A DNA stretch of 64,000 nt from Ctena decussata (taxonomy: Eukaryota; Mollusca; Bivalvia; Lucinida; Lucinidae): positions 119,267,842 through 119,331,841 of the forward strand of contig OZ022500.1 in NCBI GenBank assembly GCA_963989385.1, written 5' to 3'. Positions 1-11,539 of this stretch are shown in pieces. A program made the translations under genes and the position numbers. The notes under the pieces are model-generated. The model worked only from the letters and a program-made list of their open reading frames with translations, made no database searches and had not been told where the DNA came from. Position 1 is the stretch's first letter. Each line of letters begins with the position of its first letter.

Positions 1-824
1 GCAGAGCCTCATTTAACTGCAATAGTGAATTATTGAACTTCTAGGATAAGATGTCAGCTTGTAATCAGCTCATTAATTTTTGTTGAAGATCCCGATATAG
101 CTGTCTCAACCTAGCCATGAGGATCAGACATTTCAATTATATGATGAATAATTTTAAGAGCCGAAATAAAAAATCTGGACCTTTTAATACGGAAGCTAAC
201 AGTTTTGAAATTTAGAAATATTTTTTTTCGACAACTCTTGTAATGAGCGTTACATATATGGGTAAGAGCAGTAATATACTAAAAAAGATAATGCTGTGAA
301 TATCTAAAACTTTCCGAATTGAAGTATATAGGTACACCGCCATGGTGCCATTTTTTTCTTTCATGGGAACGACTTGTATGGATTCAGTGAAAGTAGAAGA
401 GATTATCTATGCAACCCAATTTTTTATTCCATGTTTTAAACAATGCTGTAAATGAACTTCATAAAGGAACCAGACATCAGACCTCGTGGATTTTCGCGGG
501 TTGAAGAATGGAAGAACCAAACATAAGGGACAACTGAAATGTTTTGAAGGTAAACATTACCTTTTTTATTTCGTTAATTGGAAAAACATTAAAATTGTGC
601 CGGCGTGTAAGTGACGTCCGATTATCTAACTGCAGACATGATATCCTCACTGTTTCAGTAACAGTTTACCTGCTAGACTCCCAACTCCAGTAGCAGTAGT
701 GACCCAAACCTCAGTGTTACAGTGATAGATTACACGATTTCATCATTTCGTCTGATATTATTCAAGCTTTGTGCCTGCTAGGAAATGCACTTTGCAGAAT
801 GGTATTTATTTATTATACTGTCGC
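1..824. other. Unassigned non-coding stretch
   Basis: AT-rich sequence with no convincing reading frame, RNA gene or repeat that recurs elsewhere in the window. It may be intergenic or intronic. Confidence 0.5.
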
Positions 825-1694
825 TTTAAGGTGGTGATAATCACTGATTTGGGGCAAAGCCAAAAATCTGCATAAAACACTCAAAATAACACTGATCTTT
901 CCAAAACTTAGCATATGCCTTCTTTATGTTGTTTCTGACAATTCAGACTCCCAAAATGCAGCATTTGTTAATGTTGAAAAGTGTTTTTATAAGGAAAGAT
1001 CAAAGGGTAATTTTGTGCGCAATAATCTGAAAAAATAATATTGTTATTGAAAATATACTTAGTGCTGAGAATTCCTTGTTGCATAATGGAGAGCGAGCTA
1101 GCAATTATTTTTTCAAACTCTTTCACACATTATCAGGCTGAGCAGATGAAAAAAGATGCGGTCTGTGTCCAAATTGTTTGGTCAAAACACACAGGTGAAA
1201 CAGGTGAGGCTATTTTAACAAGGTTGAACAATTTCATCTACACACCAGTGATCATGTAAGTAATGTATTATTTATACTGTAGGTGTTACATAGGTATGCT
1301 TGCCTACCCTATATTTAATAAATGCATCCAATGTACATTACCTTGTACATGGTTGAACATTTGAGAAAAAGCTACTATTTTGATCTGGTCTACATTACAA
1401 TTTGAGAAAGAGTTGGAATAAATAATTGCTAGGTCGCTCTTTATTATGCAATAACGCACCTTCAGTACTACGTAAATTTTCAATAACGATGTTAATTTTT
1501 TTGATTATTGCGCAGAAAACAACCCTTTGATCTTTCCTTATAAAAACACTTTTTTAAGCAGCATGTACGTCTATTTTGTATTCTAAACTGTAAAGAACAA
1601 CAAAAATAAGAAGTCTGCTAACTTTTAGGAAGATTCCTTACTTTTTTTATGGTTTTATGTAGATTTTTACATTTACCATAAATCACCACCTTAA
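825..1694. mobile_element. Foldback (inverted-repeat) element, ~870 bp
   Basis: The outer ends TTAAGGTGGTGAT and its complement (1681-1693) open two arms of about 300 bp, roughly 825-1125 and 1398-1694. Inside, the arms share long matched segments such as TATAAGGAAAGATCAAAGGG with its complement near 1530, and TTGCATAATGGAGAGCGAGC with a variant near 1430. The spacer, about 1126-1397, holds only a short non-coding reading frame. No transposase is visible, so this is a non-autonomous foldback or MITE-like element of unknown superfamily. Confidence 0.7.
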
Positions 1695-2211
1695 CTGAGA
1701 CTTTCCGCAAGCAGTATAAATATTTAATTGTGCAGATATCTTCAGTATTTGTCGAGAGCCCACACTGTGATTTCATTTGATTTACCTTAGTATTGTCTAG
1801 TTTTTGTTAATGCTCCACTGACTGAATTAGGGAATATATATTTCGAATATTATCAGAGGTTCGGAATCCAGGGTGAAGATAAGGCACCTGTAGAAACAAT
1901 CACTTTAAATACAATGTACAGGCGTGGCGTCCCAATCACTTATTGACTTGTACAGAAATCCATTATAAAAAGTCTCTGTGCACCAGCTTGCTCCGTCCTA
2001 TATGCCAATTTAGCTCGATGGCAGAGCAAGTGCGCGCATTTTATTTTCCTCAAGAAAATTGCAAATTTATGGAAACTATTGACATTGCATACATATTCGT
2101 TGGCAGTATCGTTTGCAAAAGGTTTGAGGCATAAGGTAAACTTAAAGCTTGTGACAGGAAGAAAGAAACACTACCGTGACATTCGACACCCCACCATAGC
2201 AAACATATTTA
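1695..2211. other. Unassigned non-coding stretch
   Basis: No gene or repeat recognised between the foldback element and the Tigger-like MITE. The short open frames lack coding character. Confidence 0.4.
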
Positions 2212-2424
2212 CAGTCAACCCTCGATATCGCAAAGTCGAAGTTCTTCCCAAACTACTGATAACTCATAGAAAATTTTCTGGTCCCAGAAAATTTACTTTG
2301 AAATATCAGTAGTTCGAGGTAACAGGAGCTGAAATTTAAATAAACATGGAATATGTCCAAACTACGTTCCTTGATATCAGAGGTACTTTGAGATATCAGT
2401 GTTCGAGATATCGAGAGCCGACTG
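2212..2424. mobile_element. Tigger/pogo-like MITE with TA target site
   Basis: The element begins CAGTCAACCCTCGATATC and ends GATATCGAGAGCCGACTG, imperfect terminal inverted repeats directly flanked by TA on both sides (2210-2211 and 2425-2426). TA duplication and CAG..CTG termini are typical of the Tc1/mariner superfamily, pogo/Tigger branch. The interior has further internal palindromy around TTTTCTGGTCCCAGAAAA. It carries no transposase, so it must depend on an autonomous relative elsewhere. Confidence 0.75.
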
Positions 2425-2924
2425 TAAATAGTCCTAGAGAAGACAACAGTAGTTATGATCATGACAGACGACCTCTGTAACTTCGATATAATAAAGTACC
2501 CAACTCTGTTTTTTATATCATATATGTACAGTGCCTCCGAGGAGAGGCAGACAGACCTGACATGTGGCACAGCCTATTAAAAAGGTCTTTGAAAATGTCA
2601 TAGAAACTGCATAAATGATCATGGTATGAAATATGTGACATATTTCACCTATTTAGAGGAACACTTTGAGAAAGACCTTCAGACAAATCGTATGATTAAT
2701 AATATTTTACTTCAAAATAATTAGTCTTCGACTTAGATACCAAGCTGATATATAAAGACTATCATTATAAAAGATCATGAGCTGACATTGTCCGGTGCTA
2801 AATATAGAAGTCAAATTAGCTTATCGAGACTTATTATAAGACGCGTCATTTGAACTCATATCCGAAGTGTATATCATCATATGAGATGTCTACTATGCTC
2901 ACTGATACATAACTCTCTCGGATA

Positions 2925-2985
2925 GACTCGTCTTCATATGCCCGTTGTGTTGGTGAGACGTTAAACCCGAGTTCACTCACTCACT
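2925..2985 (+). repeat. SINE-like 3' tail with (CACT)n
   Basis: The segment GACGTTAAACCCGAGTTCAC followed by tandem CACT resembles the 3' tail of many molluscan SINEs. A comparable tail, CATGTCACTCACTCACTCAC, occurs at about 46358-46380. No tRNA-like head is visible upstream here, so this is at best a 5'-truncated copy. Confidence 0.4.
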
Positions 2986-3035
2986 CTCCGGTACATTTTA
3001 AGGATCAGTATGTGCATGTACTGAGGGCAGACCTG

Positions 3036-3173
3036 GCCCCGAGGTTGACATTTTCTAACTCAAAATAAAGCACACTGATAGGCTGCTTCCGAGCACATGC
3101 TCGGAAGCAGCCAATTATTGTGCTTTATTTTGAGTTTGAGATTATACTCAAGTTTTATAACCTCGGACCCTGG
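3036..3173. repeat. Near-perfect palindrome, ~138 bp
   Basis: Arms run inward from CCCCGAGGTT to AACCTCGG, through CTCAAAATAAAGCA and its complement, and meet at CCGAGCACATGCTCGG. The right arm recurs alone at 62238-62283 (TGCTTTATTTTGAG ... TTTTATAACCTC). It is a dispersed foldback repeat able to form a long hairpin. Confidence 0.7.
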
Positions 3174-4638
3174 ACATAAAGAGTTCTTTATTTCTCGAGC
3201 TAGTTACGTTTTTATTCCGATACGGCTGTTTTGATTATGACACCAACCTTGTGTTATTGACAGCGTTAATTGCAAATTAGCTCTAGATAATTGCAATTAG
3301 ATAGTCCGATATGGTTCGACTTTGTCTGACATTGTTCATGAATGTTTGAGAGACAAGTGTATATAGCCTTTTACCATTCATAACTTGTTATAAAAAAGGA
3401 TTTAACCTGGCAATTAAATTCATTTTCGCAACAGAGTGTTGGCATGTAACCGAGCAATCTGTAGCAATACAAGGAAATGAGATTTTAACTAGGCATGCTT
3501 TTTCATACAGATGAGCGAGAAATCATGGCAAACTTATGACTGATGGAAGAAGTAATAATATTTAGTCTGAATTTCCTCTTTTCGAAACACTAGCCTCTAC
3601 TTGTAAGAGAAAGCTGATTTAACCATACCTAATGCTTTGTGGTTGAATCATGTATTACTTCCATGTTAATAATGCAAAGTTAGTTTTATAAAGCGCCGTA
3701 CCTTTCAATTATTTATATTTTAAGTAATATGCAACCTTCATGACGCAAATGACCCAGTTGGTTGACGCGTCGTTTAAGTTTAAATTATCATCATCTATTT
3801 GATGCTTCTTAGTCTCCATTCTAGCACCATTTCAATGTTGTATATAGATGAAAGGAGTTCAGTCGAATATAGATGAATAAAAAATATCTGATCCTTGGAA
3901 TGTATCGCCGTTAAAACTGAAATTGACAAAATGTGCCATTTAAACTTACTTTGAGAAATTGCCCGTTGCAATACAACAGCTCGATACTGTCAAAATTTGC
4001 TTGTACTGTTGACATAATTGAAACGTAGACACAATAAGGATTTCATATGCCACTTGAGGATTTACAATCCTTCGAATATAATCTTAGTTTGTCATAGACA
4101 ATTCAGAAAATGTTTATATTGCATATTAAAGGCCCCATTGCTCTATAAGCATAAAATATTTCATCATGAAGTATCGCTGCAAGCTTCTAACTACAGTTTC
4201 TTCATTGTATATGGTCGAGATTGGCCGGCTTTGAAAAAATTAAACGTCATTGAGTTTCTCATAAAAACGAATTGAAAAAATATCTAGGTCATTTGACCTA
4301 CTTACGATTTCACACGTACATAACATGGTAAAAATACAAGGTACAGGAGATAAAATTACAATGTACAGTTGTTTAATAGTTGATAAAAATACAATGTAAG
4401 GCATGTATCTTATTCTTTGTCTCGCTGTTGTGTGTTAATTGCCCAACGGGAAACCAGAAACAAAAACTGTATTTTTACACAGACTTGTCAAGTTTTATTC
4501 AAAATACTTTATTTCTTCTTTTCTGTCAGTTATATATGACACAAAAAGCATAGCAACCGACATTTTCTCATCAGTTCTGAAGGCTGTACCAATTTTATAA
4601 GGATTTGTGCTTCTACGATTTTTACCACTGATAGGACT
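3174..4638. other. Unassigned non-coding stretch
   Basis: No gene, RNA or recurring repeat recognised. An 85-codon open frame at 4018-4275 has no recognisable domain or splice context. Confidence 0.45.
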
Positions 4639-5229
4639 ATGGGGGTAGTTGTGGGGTGCGATGGTACTGGGTATAACTTCCAGTGCCGGGGCGTCCTACT
4701 GATTTGGATAATAGTAGGACAAGGGCCTACAGTGCTTGCATTAGGTGCAGGTGGGGGTTGTTTGGACATTTTTTTCTCTCGACTGAGGGGTAGTTGTGGG
4801 GTGCGATGGTGCTGGGTATAACTTCCAGTGCCGGGGCGTCCTACTGATTTGGATAATAGTAGGACAAGGGCATACAGTGCTTGCATTAGGTGCAGGTGGG
4901 GGTTGTTTGGACATTTTTTTCTCTCGTCTATCATTTCTCTCTTCTTTCTCCCTCTCTTTGGGAGACGGTCCGATATAGACTGAGGGGTAGTTGTGGGGTG
5001 CGATGGTGCTGGGTATAACTTCCAGTGCCGGGGCGTCCTACTGATTTGGATAATAGTAGGACAAGGGCCTACAGTGCTTGCATTAGGTGCAGGTGGGGGT
5101 TGTTTGGACATTTTTTCCTCTCGTCTATCATTTCTCTCTTCTTTCTCCCTCTCTTTGGGAGACGGTCCGATATAGACTGAAATACTGTCTCAAAGGGCCG
5201 TTTAACCCAAAACAATCAATCAATCAATC
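4639..5229 (+). mobile_element. SINE-1, tandem triplication, (ATCA)n tail
   Basis: Three head-to-tail copies of a SINE-like unit: 4639-4785 (head only), 4786-4982 (head plus body) and 4983-5229 (complete). The head reads TTGTGGGGTGCGATGGTGCT, the middle CCAGTGCCGGGGCGTCCTAC, and the body ends TTTGGGAGACGGTCCGATAT before AAGGGCCGTTTAACCC and (ATCA)n at 5215-5229. Only the last copy keeps the tail, so the first two probably arose by local duplication, not separate insertion. Near identity of the copies suggests a recent event. Open frames of up to 193 codons on either strand are by-products of this repeat. Confidence 0.75.
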
Positions 5230-5692
5230 AAGATAGGACTGTGGAGACTTTAAAGAATTCACCCATTTCGTTCGTTATATTTTGCAAACGGTAGATTCTT
5301 TCGTTTGTGGAGACATTCGCTGTTTTATTATATACTAGTTTGCATGGCCTAAAATATAATTTTATCAAATTTGTGACGGATTATCAAGCTACCTCAAGAT
5401 AAAACTCTACATACATCAACAAACAGAAAGCAAACTTATGCCAGGTAAATCTATCTTGAAAGATTTTAGATAGAACTGTTAAAAATACTCCGATACTTCA
5501 CCTCTGCAGATATCACATAATCTTTCCGTCTAATAGTTTCATGCCATACTGATAAGAAAATAAATACGAACCCAGTTGTCCTCATTAGATGACTTTTAAA
5601 TGAATAGATACACCTTTGTCTTTTTCTGCCTTTTTTTTCAAAAGGACACGACATTCGGAGTTTAGCATAGGTTTCCCCGTCAGAAAGATTGG

Positions 5693-5935
5693 TTGAATTA
5701 TTGGTTGTTTTGGGTTTAACAGCCCTTTGAAGCCGTATTTCAGTCTATATCGACCCGTCTCCCAGAAAGAGGGAGACAGAAAAGGAGTTATGACAGGCGA
5801 GAGGCATAAAAATCCAAACAGCCACCAACCCACACCTACCACAAGCACAGTTGACCCCCGCCCTACTGTTATCCAAATAAGTAGGACGTCCTACTGAAAG
5901 TTACCCTGTACCATCGCCTGACTCCCCATTCCCTC
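5693..5935 (-). mobile_element. SINE-1 copy, reverse orientation
   Basis: The reverse complement carries the same landmarks as the cluster at 4639-5229: a tail next to GGTTTAACAGCCC, the CGTCTCCCAGAAAGAGGGAG body, the CCACCAACCCACACCTACC block and GTAGGACGTCCTACTG. It is more diverged than that cluster, hence an older insertion. Confidence 0.7.
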
Positions 5936-7078
5936 CATAACAAAGAAAAGCCTTTACTAAAAAAAAAAGATACATATTTTAAGGAAATAATATTCTTTTA
6001 TGGAGCTACCGAGGTCTTCAGTTTTGAATATTTAAGAAGTTTAAATTGCATATTCAACTTTAAATTTACAGTTATATGTGTAGACATTTAAATTATCAGT
6101 CACCAATTGATGTAAGTAATGCCCGAAGATAACAATTAAATGGATTGAAATGCGGTTATATTGGAAACAAGTAACGCAGAAAGTCAACACTGTTTAATTT
6201 TCAGCCTGTAAAATACTCCTTAAATATGTATATCCGAATTCAACAACAGAAGATTACATCAGGATCAAGGTTAATATCTATCTAATGATAGGAATGCTTG
6301 CTGTATATGTTGATGAATGAGGATTTCACGCTTCTCTTCTAGGTTTATCAGTTGCTTTCACCGATGTTTTATCTATAACATTCTATTGCCATCAATAGCA
6401 AATTAATATATGTCTGTCGATGTAAAGGGTGGTCTAGATCTCAGTTCTTGGCTTCAGTCTGCTGAATTTGTTTTCCGTTCCGTGAAATAATACCCTACAC
6501 CATGTGCAAACAGGAAGGTCTCAGATCAGTAATGGTCAAATTAATCACTTAACTAACTTGTTGAAATTTTCTGGTCAAGTTCGCTCCCAGAATAAATAAA
6601 CCAGATTACCCTAAAACGATTAATGTACTCATCCAGTTTGTAAGTCTTGAAGACTTTAGGTATAAATGCATTAATTCAGATGAAGTCCTGAAAATATGAT
6701 TAAAGGCCTAGATCCTGTGTTCCCCTGCAAAGGATTTACTACCTCATTGAGTCTTTAAGTGGGCGGGGCTACTGTCCACTGCTAAAAATAATCCCAGTCA
6801 GTTGTCCTGTTGACAAATATTAACCTCAGTCAGCTGTCACTCATTTCACAAGTAAATTCCTCGAGACAACCAACAACCAATCGGATCAGTTACTGGAGGT
6901 CTATGACCTCCTGGGGATGTTTACCCTTAGGTGTCTGAAGAAGTACTGAGCTTAGCCTTCTAATTCTGCCTTTCATAGTCCGACTAGGTATTTAAGCAGC
7001 GAGCGCTGACCTCCATCAGCTGTCGCATCTGTGCAGTCTGATTAGAAAGTTGTACATGCAGTTCATAGACATATCTAG
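5936..7078. other. Unassigned non-coding stretch
   Basis: No gene or recurring repeat recognised. The sequence is AT-rich with scattered stops in all frames. Confidence 0.45.
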
Positions 7079-7150
7079 GAGCTCCGGTAGCTCAGTGAGT
7101 TAAGCGCTGGCCTGCTGAACAAGCGCACCTGGCTCGATTCCGGTAGAAGC
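7079..7150 (+). repeat. tRNA-like SINE head fragment
   Basis: GGTAGCTCAGTGAGTTAAGC matches a pol III A box and TGGCTCGATTCCGG a B box at tRNA-like spacing. The ends do not form a convincing acceptor stem and there is no clear anticodon arm, so a tRNA-derived SINE head is more likely than a functional tRNA. A relative lies in reverse at 10910-10980. Confidence 0.55.
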
Positions 7151-7175
7151 GAAATCTTTGCAACCGTAGTTGGTT

Positions 7176-7258
7176 ATTTATTTATTTTGGTTTAACAGCT
7201 CTTGAGACAGTATTTCCGTCGATATTTGTACGTCTCCCAGAGACAGGGAAAAAGAAAA
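7176..7258 (-). mobile_element. SINE-1 3' fragment, reverse
   Basis: TTTTGGTTTAACAGCTCTTG and CGTCTCCCAGAGACAGGGA match the tail-proximal body of SINE-1 on the minus strand. The head is missing. Confidence 0.6.
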
Positions 7259-8112
7259 TATACCCAGCGTCAATGAAACGCTTGGTCTTATAATGTCATA
7301 TTTTTTCATAAATTCAATGGTCATGCTATAACAACCGGGTATAGTTACCATAACGTACCATCTCATTATGCCATGATGTCCAATTGCTTAAAAGTACGCT
7401 GTGAGTGTGTGTTGTATCATAAGCTCCGAACTCAAGAAAAACGTAATTCCAGCATGATTTCACATGACAGAAATTCTTCAGTAATAGAATTTGCTACAGA
7501 ATAGATAGTCTATTAAATTGCCATAGAAAGAAATCCAGACCGCCGAATGCAACAAAGTAACTTGGATTCGAACGTCACTATATTGTCACCCTCATCAAAC
7601 AGTCGGCAGACAAAAGTAACTTACGGTAAAAATGTTATTTTTTGCAACCCAAAATGCTGAGATCAGTAGCAGACACTGGATTTCAGAAGTTTTGTGGGGC
7701 AAACGTCAATCAATATCCAGCCCGAGAATGACGTTACATGTATAACGCCACTCTTATTTGCCGATCCGCATTATAATTTCATGGAGGAAAGGTGATTTTA
7801 TGGCAAAAGAGAGTCCTAAACAAATGATAAATTTGCAATCAAGTGTCTGGCTGAGCGCGAAATATAGATTTATTACCTTTAAATGTGTGTGTTATTTATA
7901 TCTACCGTTTTAAAACACGCCAGTATAGACGTCACGCTCGATAGCGCCCACTGATGAACGAAATTTAATTTATTCACATCCTATCTCAATACCAGAAAAT
8001 AAAGATCACTAAATCATCTATTACATAAAAGCAGGCATTAAACGAACGTAATATGCCAGAAGTTCCAAGCTGGTGCATTTTCATTGACGCTGAGTACAGA
8101 TGTGACGTGGGG
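7259..8112. other. Unassigned non-coding stretch
   Basis: No gene or recurring repeat recognised between the two SINE-1 fragments. Confidence 0.4.
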
Positions 8113-8215
8113 AGAATAGTCCAGCCGAACCTACTGCAAGCACAACAGGTCCTTACCATGCTATTTTCCAAAACAGTAGGACCTCCGGCACTGAAAGTTA
8201 CCCAGCACCATGGCA
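8113..8215 (-). mobile_element. SINE-1 head fragment, reverse
   Basis: The minus strand gives ATGGTGCTGGGTAACTTTCA, the GTCCTACTG block and a diverged GGACCTGTTGTGCTTGCAG segment, matching the head and middle of SINE-1. Body and tail are absent. Open frames of 60-91 codons over this fragment are not genes. Confidence 0.6.
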
Positions 8216-8514
8216 TCGCCCGACCATTGATATAGGTATCTAAAGAATTGATCTGTGGCATAAAGTCAATGCTTCTGTGACTCTGGACAATAAAGCCCTA
8301 TGAAAATTAGGTCTATTCATATAGGGAATAATTTGCCTATAAGGTTAACCCCTATTAAGAAAAACAGGCAGATTCGGTGAATTGATATCCTCTGCCGAAG
8401 TGGAGCTGATTGAATAATGGATTAAAATTTCGTTCACTAGTTACGACTATTAAGGGCAGTCACTCTGGCATAAGTGAGGCATAAGCTGTAGTTGTTCTTA
8501 GACACTTGCCTCAG

Positions 8515-9170
8515 CATCACTGCACTATGATGATGCATTTTGAACTCAGTTTCAAGAAATTTTGTTCATCGGTACTTTAGTTATGGTTAATTTTTGGATT
8601 TTAAATCGTTTCAAGGAGATTAACTCTTGCACTCCTGATTCGATTATGACAAAACTTCATGCACAGTGCTACATAATTACTTTAAGTTTCATGAAATCCC
8701 ATTCATTGGTTATTTAGTTATGACTAAATTTGTTGATTTAAACCAATTCAAGGTAAATAACCCATTGCTTACTAAGATAATTTCGAAACGAAGTTGTACC
8801 TATATGTTATGGTGATACATATGTAGTATAAGTTTCATAGGATTCTATTCATTGATTACTTAGTAATGGCTGAATTTGTTAATCTTAAATTGATTCAAGG
8901 CCAATAACTCATGCACTACTGATGCCGTTCTGATAAAATTGTATGTGCATAACCGCAATATCGTGATACATATTTAGTTTAAGGTTCATGAAGTTTCGGT
9001 AATCGGTTACTAAGTTATCGCTCATTTTATTGATTTTAAGTCAATTCAAGGGCAATCAAGCACTACTGAAGCCACTCTGATGAAACTTCACATGCATCAG
9101 CGCGTTATAGTGAATATATTTATTTAAAGTTTCATGACATTCCGTCCAGTGGTTGCTGAGTAATGGCTTC
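8515..9170 (+). repeat. Tandem array, ~148-bp monomer
   Basis: About four diverged units. Each has a run like TTTAAGTCAATTCAAGG, then AATAACTCATGCACTACTGA, then a GATGAAACTTCA-type core, and ends TTCATTGGTTACTTAGTTAT. Unit starts lie near 8581, 8710, 8856 and 9006. The array ends in a GGAC-rich microsatellite. The TGAAACTT core also occurs in the monomers of the arrays at 11.5-14.5 kb and 20.2-23.4 kb. Confidence 0.65.
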
Positions 9171-9219
9171 GGACGGACGGACAGATGGAAGGACGGACAG
9201 ACAGACGGACGGACAGACA
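9171..9219. repeat. GGAC/GACA microsatellite
   Basis: Imperfect tetranucleotide run GGACGGACGGACAGATGGAA continuing as GGACGGACAGACAGACGGAC. Similar GTCCGTCC runs lie near the left ends of the elements at 11540, 13869, 17549 and 20187. Confidence 0.8.
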
Positions 9220-9348
9220 TGAAGAAATCTATACCCCTCCGCATTCAGTGGGGGATAATGAAAATAACAGAGCTTCTTCCTCTGAAAGTGTGTACACTCA
9301 TCTTAATGAATACATTGATGGGGTTGAAAACAGCATTATTGACCATCC

Positions 9349-9424
9349 TAGCTAGTTAACAGAGAGCCTAGCTAGTTAACAGAGAGGCGCCGTGGTCAAA
9401 TGGTAAGTGACGCTTGGTTATGGT
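9349..9424 (+). repeat. Short duplication and SINE-3 head fragment
   Basis: CTAGCTAGTTAACAGAGAG is repeated twice in tandem (9349-9385), followed by GGCGCCGTGGTCAAATGG, the A-box region of the tRNA-headed SINE-3 whose full copy lies at 38631-38892. Homology stops after about 40 bp. Confidence 0.5.
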
Positions 9425-9483
9425 CTTTAAAGAGTAGACCTCATTTTTGAAAAGCTACGTCGTCTTTGACAGCAAACTTATAA

Positions 9484-9627
9484 AAATGGCAAACAGATAT
9501 GATGGTGTACCACATTTTAATAAATGTGAACCGAAATCACTTAGCAGCATTTGAACTCTGACTTCCAATTCTTAAAATGGGTTCAATGACATCGTTGGTC
9601 TACCTACATTCTAATAATCAGTAAGGA
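9484..9627. repeat. Duplicated flank (copy 1)
   Basis: From AAATGGCAAACAGATATGAT to the SINE-2 target site, this segment is repeated almost identically at 14563-14707. Together with the adjacent SINE it forms a ~412-bp segmental duplication. Confidence 0.75.
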
Positions 9628-9895
9628 TTGATTGATTAATTTGATGCTTAACGTCGATGGTAAACAGTATGGCCATGTCGGGACGGTCAGTTAACCTAAC
9701 CACACTATTCCTGGGCAGGCTTAGACCTCCTAAGCGGTTAACCAGTACTAAGTGCACATACTTTCACCAGTAACTGACAACTGCCCTTCTTGAATCAGCG
9801 GAAGGAGAAACGAAAGTATGTGGCCTGACCGGGTTTCGAACCCAGGACCTGACTTACCAGTCAGGTGCCCTACCGATTGCACTCCGCGGCCCGGC
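9628..9895 (-). mobile_element. SINE-2, tRNA-derived, with 13-bp TSD
   Basis: The minus strand starts with a tRNA-like head, GCCGGGCCGCGGAGTGCAAT (A-box region CAATCGGTAGGGCACC) and B box GGGTTCGAAACCC. A ~200-bp body follows, ending in a short (CAAT)n tail at the left. The perfect flanking duplication TAATCAGTAAGGA (9615-9627 and 9896-9908) marks target-primed insertion. The head should act as an internal pol III promoter. Confidence 0.85.
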
Positions 9896-10046
9896 TAATC
9901 AGTAAGGAAGGACCGTCGTTTAGTTAGATGTCCTACCCACTGCAGTGAAATTACATAGAAAAAGTTCTTATCAACCGTAACCGGTATTATCACACCTTCA
10001 GTTTGATTGAGCAAAGCCCTGACGCGGTTCAGTATCAATAGTACGA

Positions 10047-10322
10047 TTTGTTGTTGTTGTTGTGTTATTGTTTAACGTCTACGGTAAATAGTTGTGGTCA
10101 TGTCGGGACGGTCAGTAAACCTAACCACACCATTTCTGGGCAGGCTTAGATCTCCTAAGCCGTTAACCAGTACTAAGTGCACTTACTTTCACCAGTAACT
10201 GACAACTGCCCTTCTTGAATCAGCGGAAGGAGAAATGAAAGTAAGTGACAGGACCAGGTATCGAACCCAGGACCTCTGGCTTACAAATCAGGCGCCCTTC
10301 TGACTGCGCTACGCGGCCCGGC
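10047..10322 (-). mobile_element. SINE-2, second insertion
   Basis: Same family and orientation as 9628-9895, with a tRNA head at the right (GCCGGGCCGCGTAGCGCAGT on the minus strand). The tail is a (CAA)n-like run. The target duplication is imperfect, TATCAATAGTACGA on the left (10033-10046) and TATCAACAGTAAGA on the right (10323-10336), so this is an independent and probably older insertion. Confidence 0.8.
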
Positions 10323-10336
10323 TATCAACAGTAAGA

Positions 10337-10909
10337 AGCTAGGAAGCTGTGTTTGAATATCTGATTTTCCGTGTAAATTCCTATCAAGCCGTTACCCGTT
10401 ATCTCAGCAATTTTAGATATTCGGCAATTTAAGAAATTGATGTCGAAGTTATCTTTTATCCTCTATTTACTTGACGACTGCCAAAATTTACGATCATTAA
10501 ACCTGCCTGCAGAATTGAATAGGACACATAATTTGAAACGCATGTTTTGTTTAAAGTGGAATTAATTGGGCAAGATGAGCGCCAAGTTTTTCGTTCCTAT
10601 AATCTTCTAACGATATTGTTGTGTAAACTACATTGAACACGTATTTTTTTCGGAATAACATTTTTTTACAGATTCTAGATAACTGAACTATTTTGTGATT
10701 TTGCTGAATATTGAAAAATATAAGTCCTAAAAACTAAAAATCGCATGCAATACCTACAAACATTGCGTACTTGATGAATGTTATCCGATATGCACGGACG
10801 ACTTGTGATATCACCTCCCTTTCAACAGTACCTCTGTCATATCAGGACAATGGGAGGGTGATAATGAAAAACTGTGTGCAATGGAACTCCTTTTACGGTT
10901 GGAAAAATT
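10337..10909. other. Unassigned non-coding stretch
   Basis: No gene or recurring repeat recognised. Confidence 0.4.
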
Positions 10910-10980
10910 TCCGCCTCTCGCTCGAAATCCGGGACCGCTAGATCAGTAGGCCAGCGCTTAACCTACTGAGCTGCCGGGTT
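10910..10980 (-). repeat. tRNA-like SINE head, reverse
   Basis: The minus strand reads AACCCGGCAGCTCAGTAGG then TTAAGCGCTGGCCTACTGAT and a degenerate B box, CCCGGATTTCGAGCG. It resembles the tRNA-like fragment at 7079-7150. Ends do not pair as an acceptor stem, so a SINE remnant is favoured over a tRNA gene. Confidence 0.5.
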
Positions 10981-11539
10981 TCCTTCTATCCGGTGATTTG
11001 GTACTTTAATATCCAACATTCAGGAAGACAATGTAAATGTGTCAGGAACATACTCCTTCAAATTGGTACCCCACCGACAATACCAAATGGGAAAAGAAAG
11101 GGGCCTATGACATCATGAATGTTATGCAACACACGTGGAAGTGGAAATCTAAATAAGAAATCTAAGTAAGCTAGCGTCAGCATAATCAACGAAGTGTCGA
11201 AAATAAACAAAATTAGACGCAAACCAGAACAATATTTTAAGTAACAGCCATCGTTAAGCATGAGGTCATATCCATCTGCGTGCGATTAAAGAGGGAAGCA
11301 CAGCTGACAACCGTGCTTGCGCTAAAAACGAAGCACGCACTCTGTCGCATGGCATGATTAATGTTTCATTCATTTTAAACCAGATAGGTCTCTATAGTAT
11401 CATTCTTACCTATGAGTGTTTTGAATTTACATACTAATTCACTGTAAATTTCGGGTTCTGACAGGCTTAGAGGGCGTATATATTGCCAACTAGAAAGATG
11501 AGAGCTTGAATAGCTTTGATAAGACCATAATTTATACAC
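10981..11539. other. Unassigned non-coding stretch
   Basis: No gene or recurring repeat recognised. Short minus-strand frames at 11058-11261 and 11375-11704 have no coding signature, and the second runs into the adjacent repeat element. Confidence 0.4.

Noticed and set aside
4530..5111. 193-codon minus-strand frame with internal repeats (KKMSKQPPPAPNASTVGPCP)
   Set aside because: It is the reverse complement of the tandem SINE-1 cluster. The same peptide appears wherever SINE-1 is duplicated.
7079..7150. Functional tRNA gene
   Set aside because: A and B boxes are present, but the ends do not pair as an acceptor stem and no proper anticodon arm is evident; SINE head preferred. The same reasoning applies to 10910-10980, 38631-38700 and the tRNA-like cores near 25490 and 25816.
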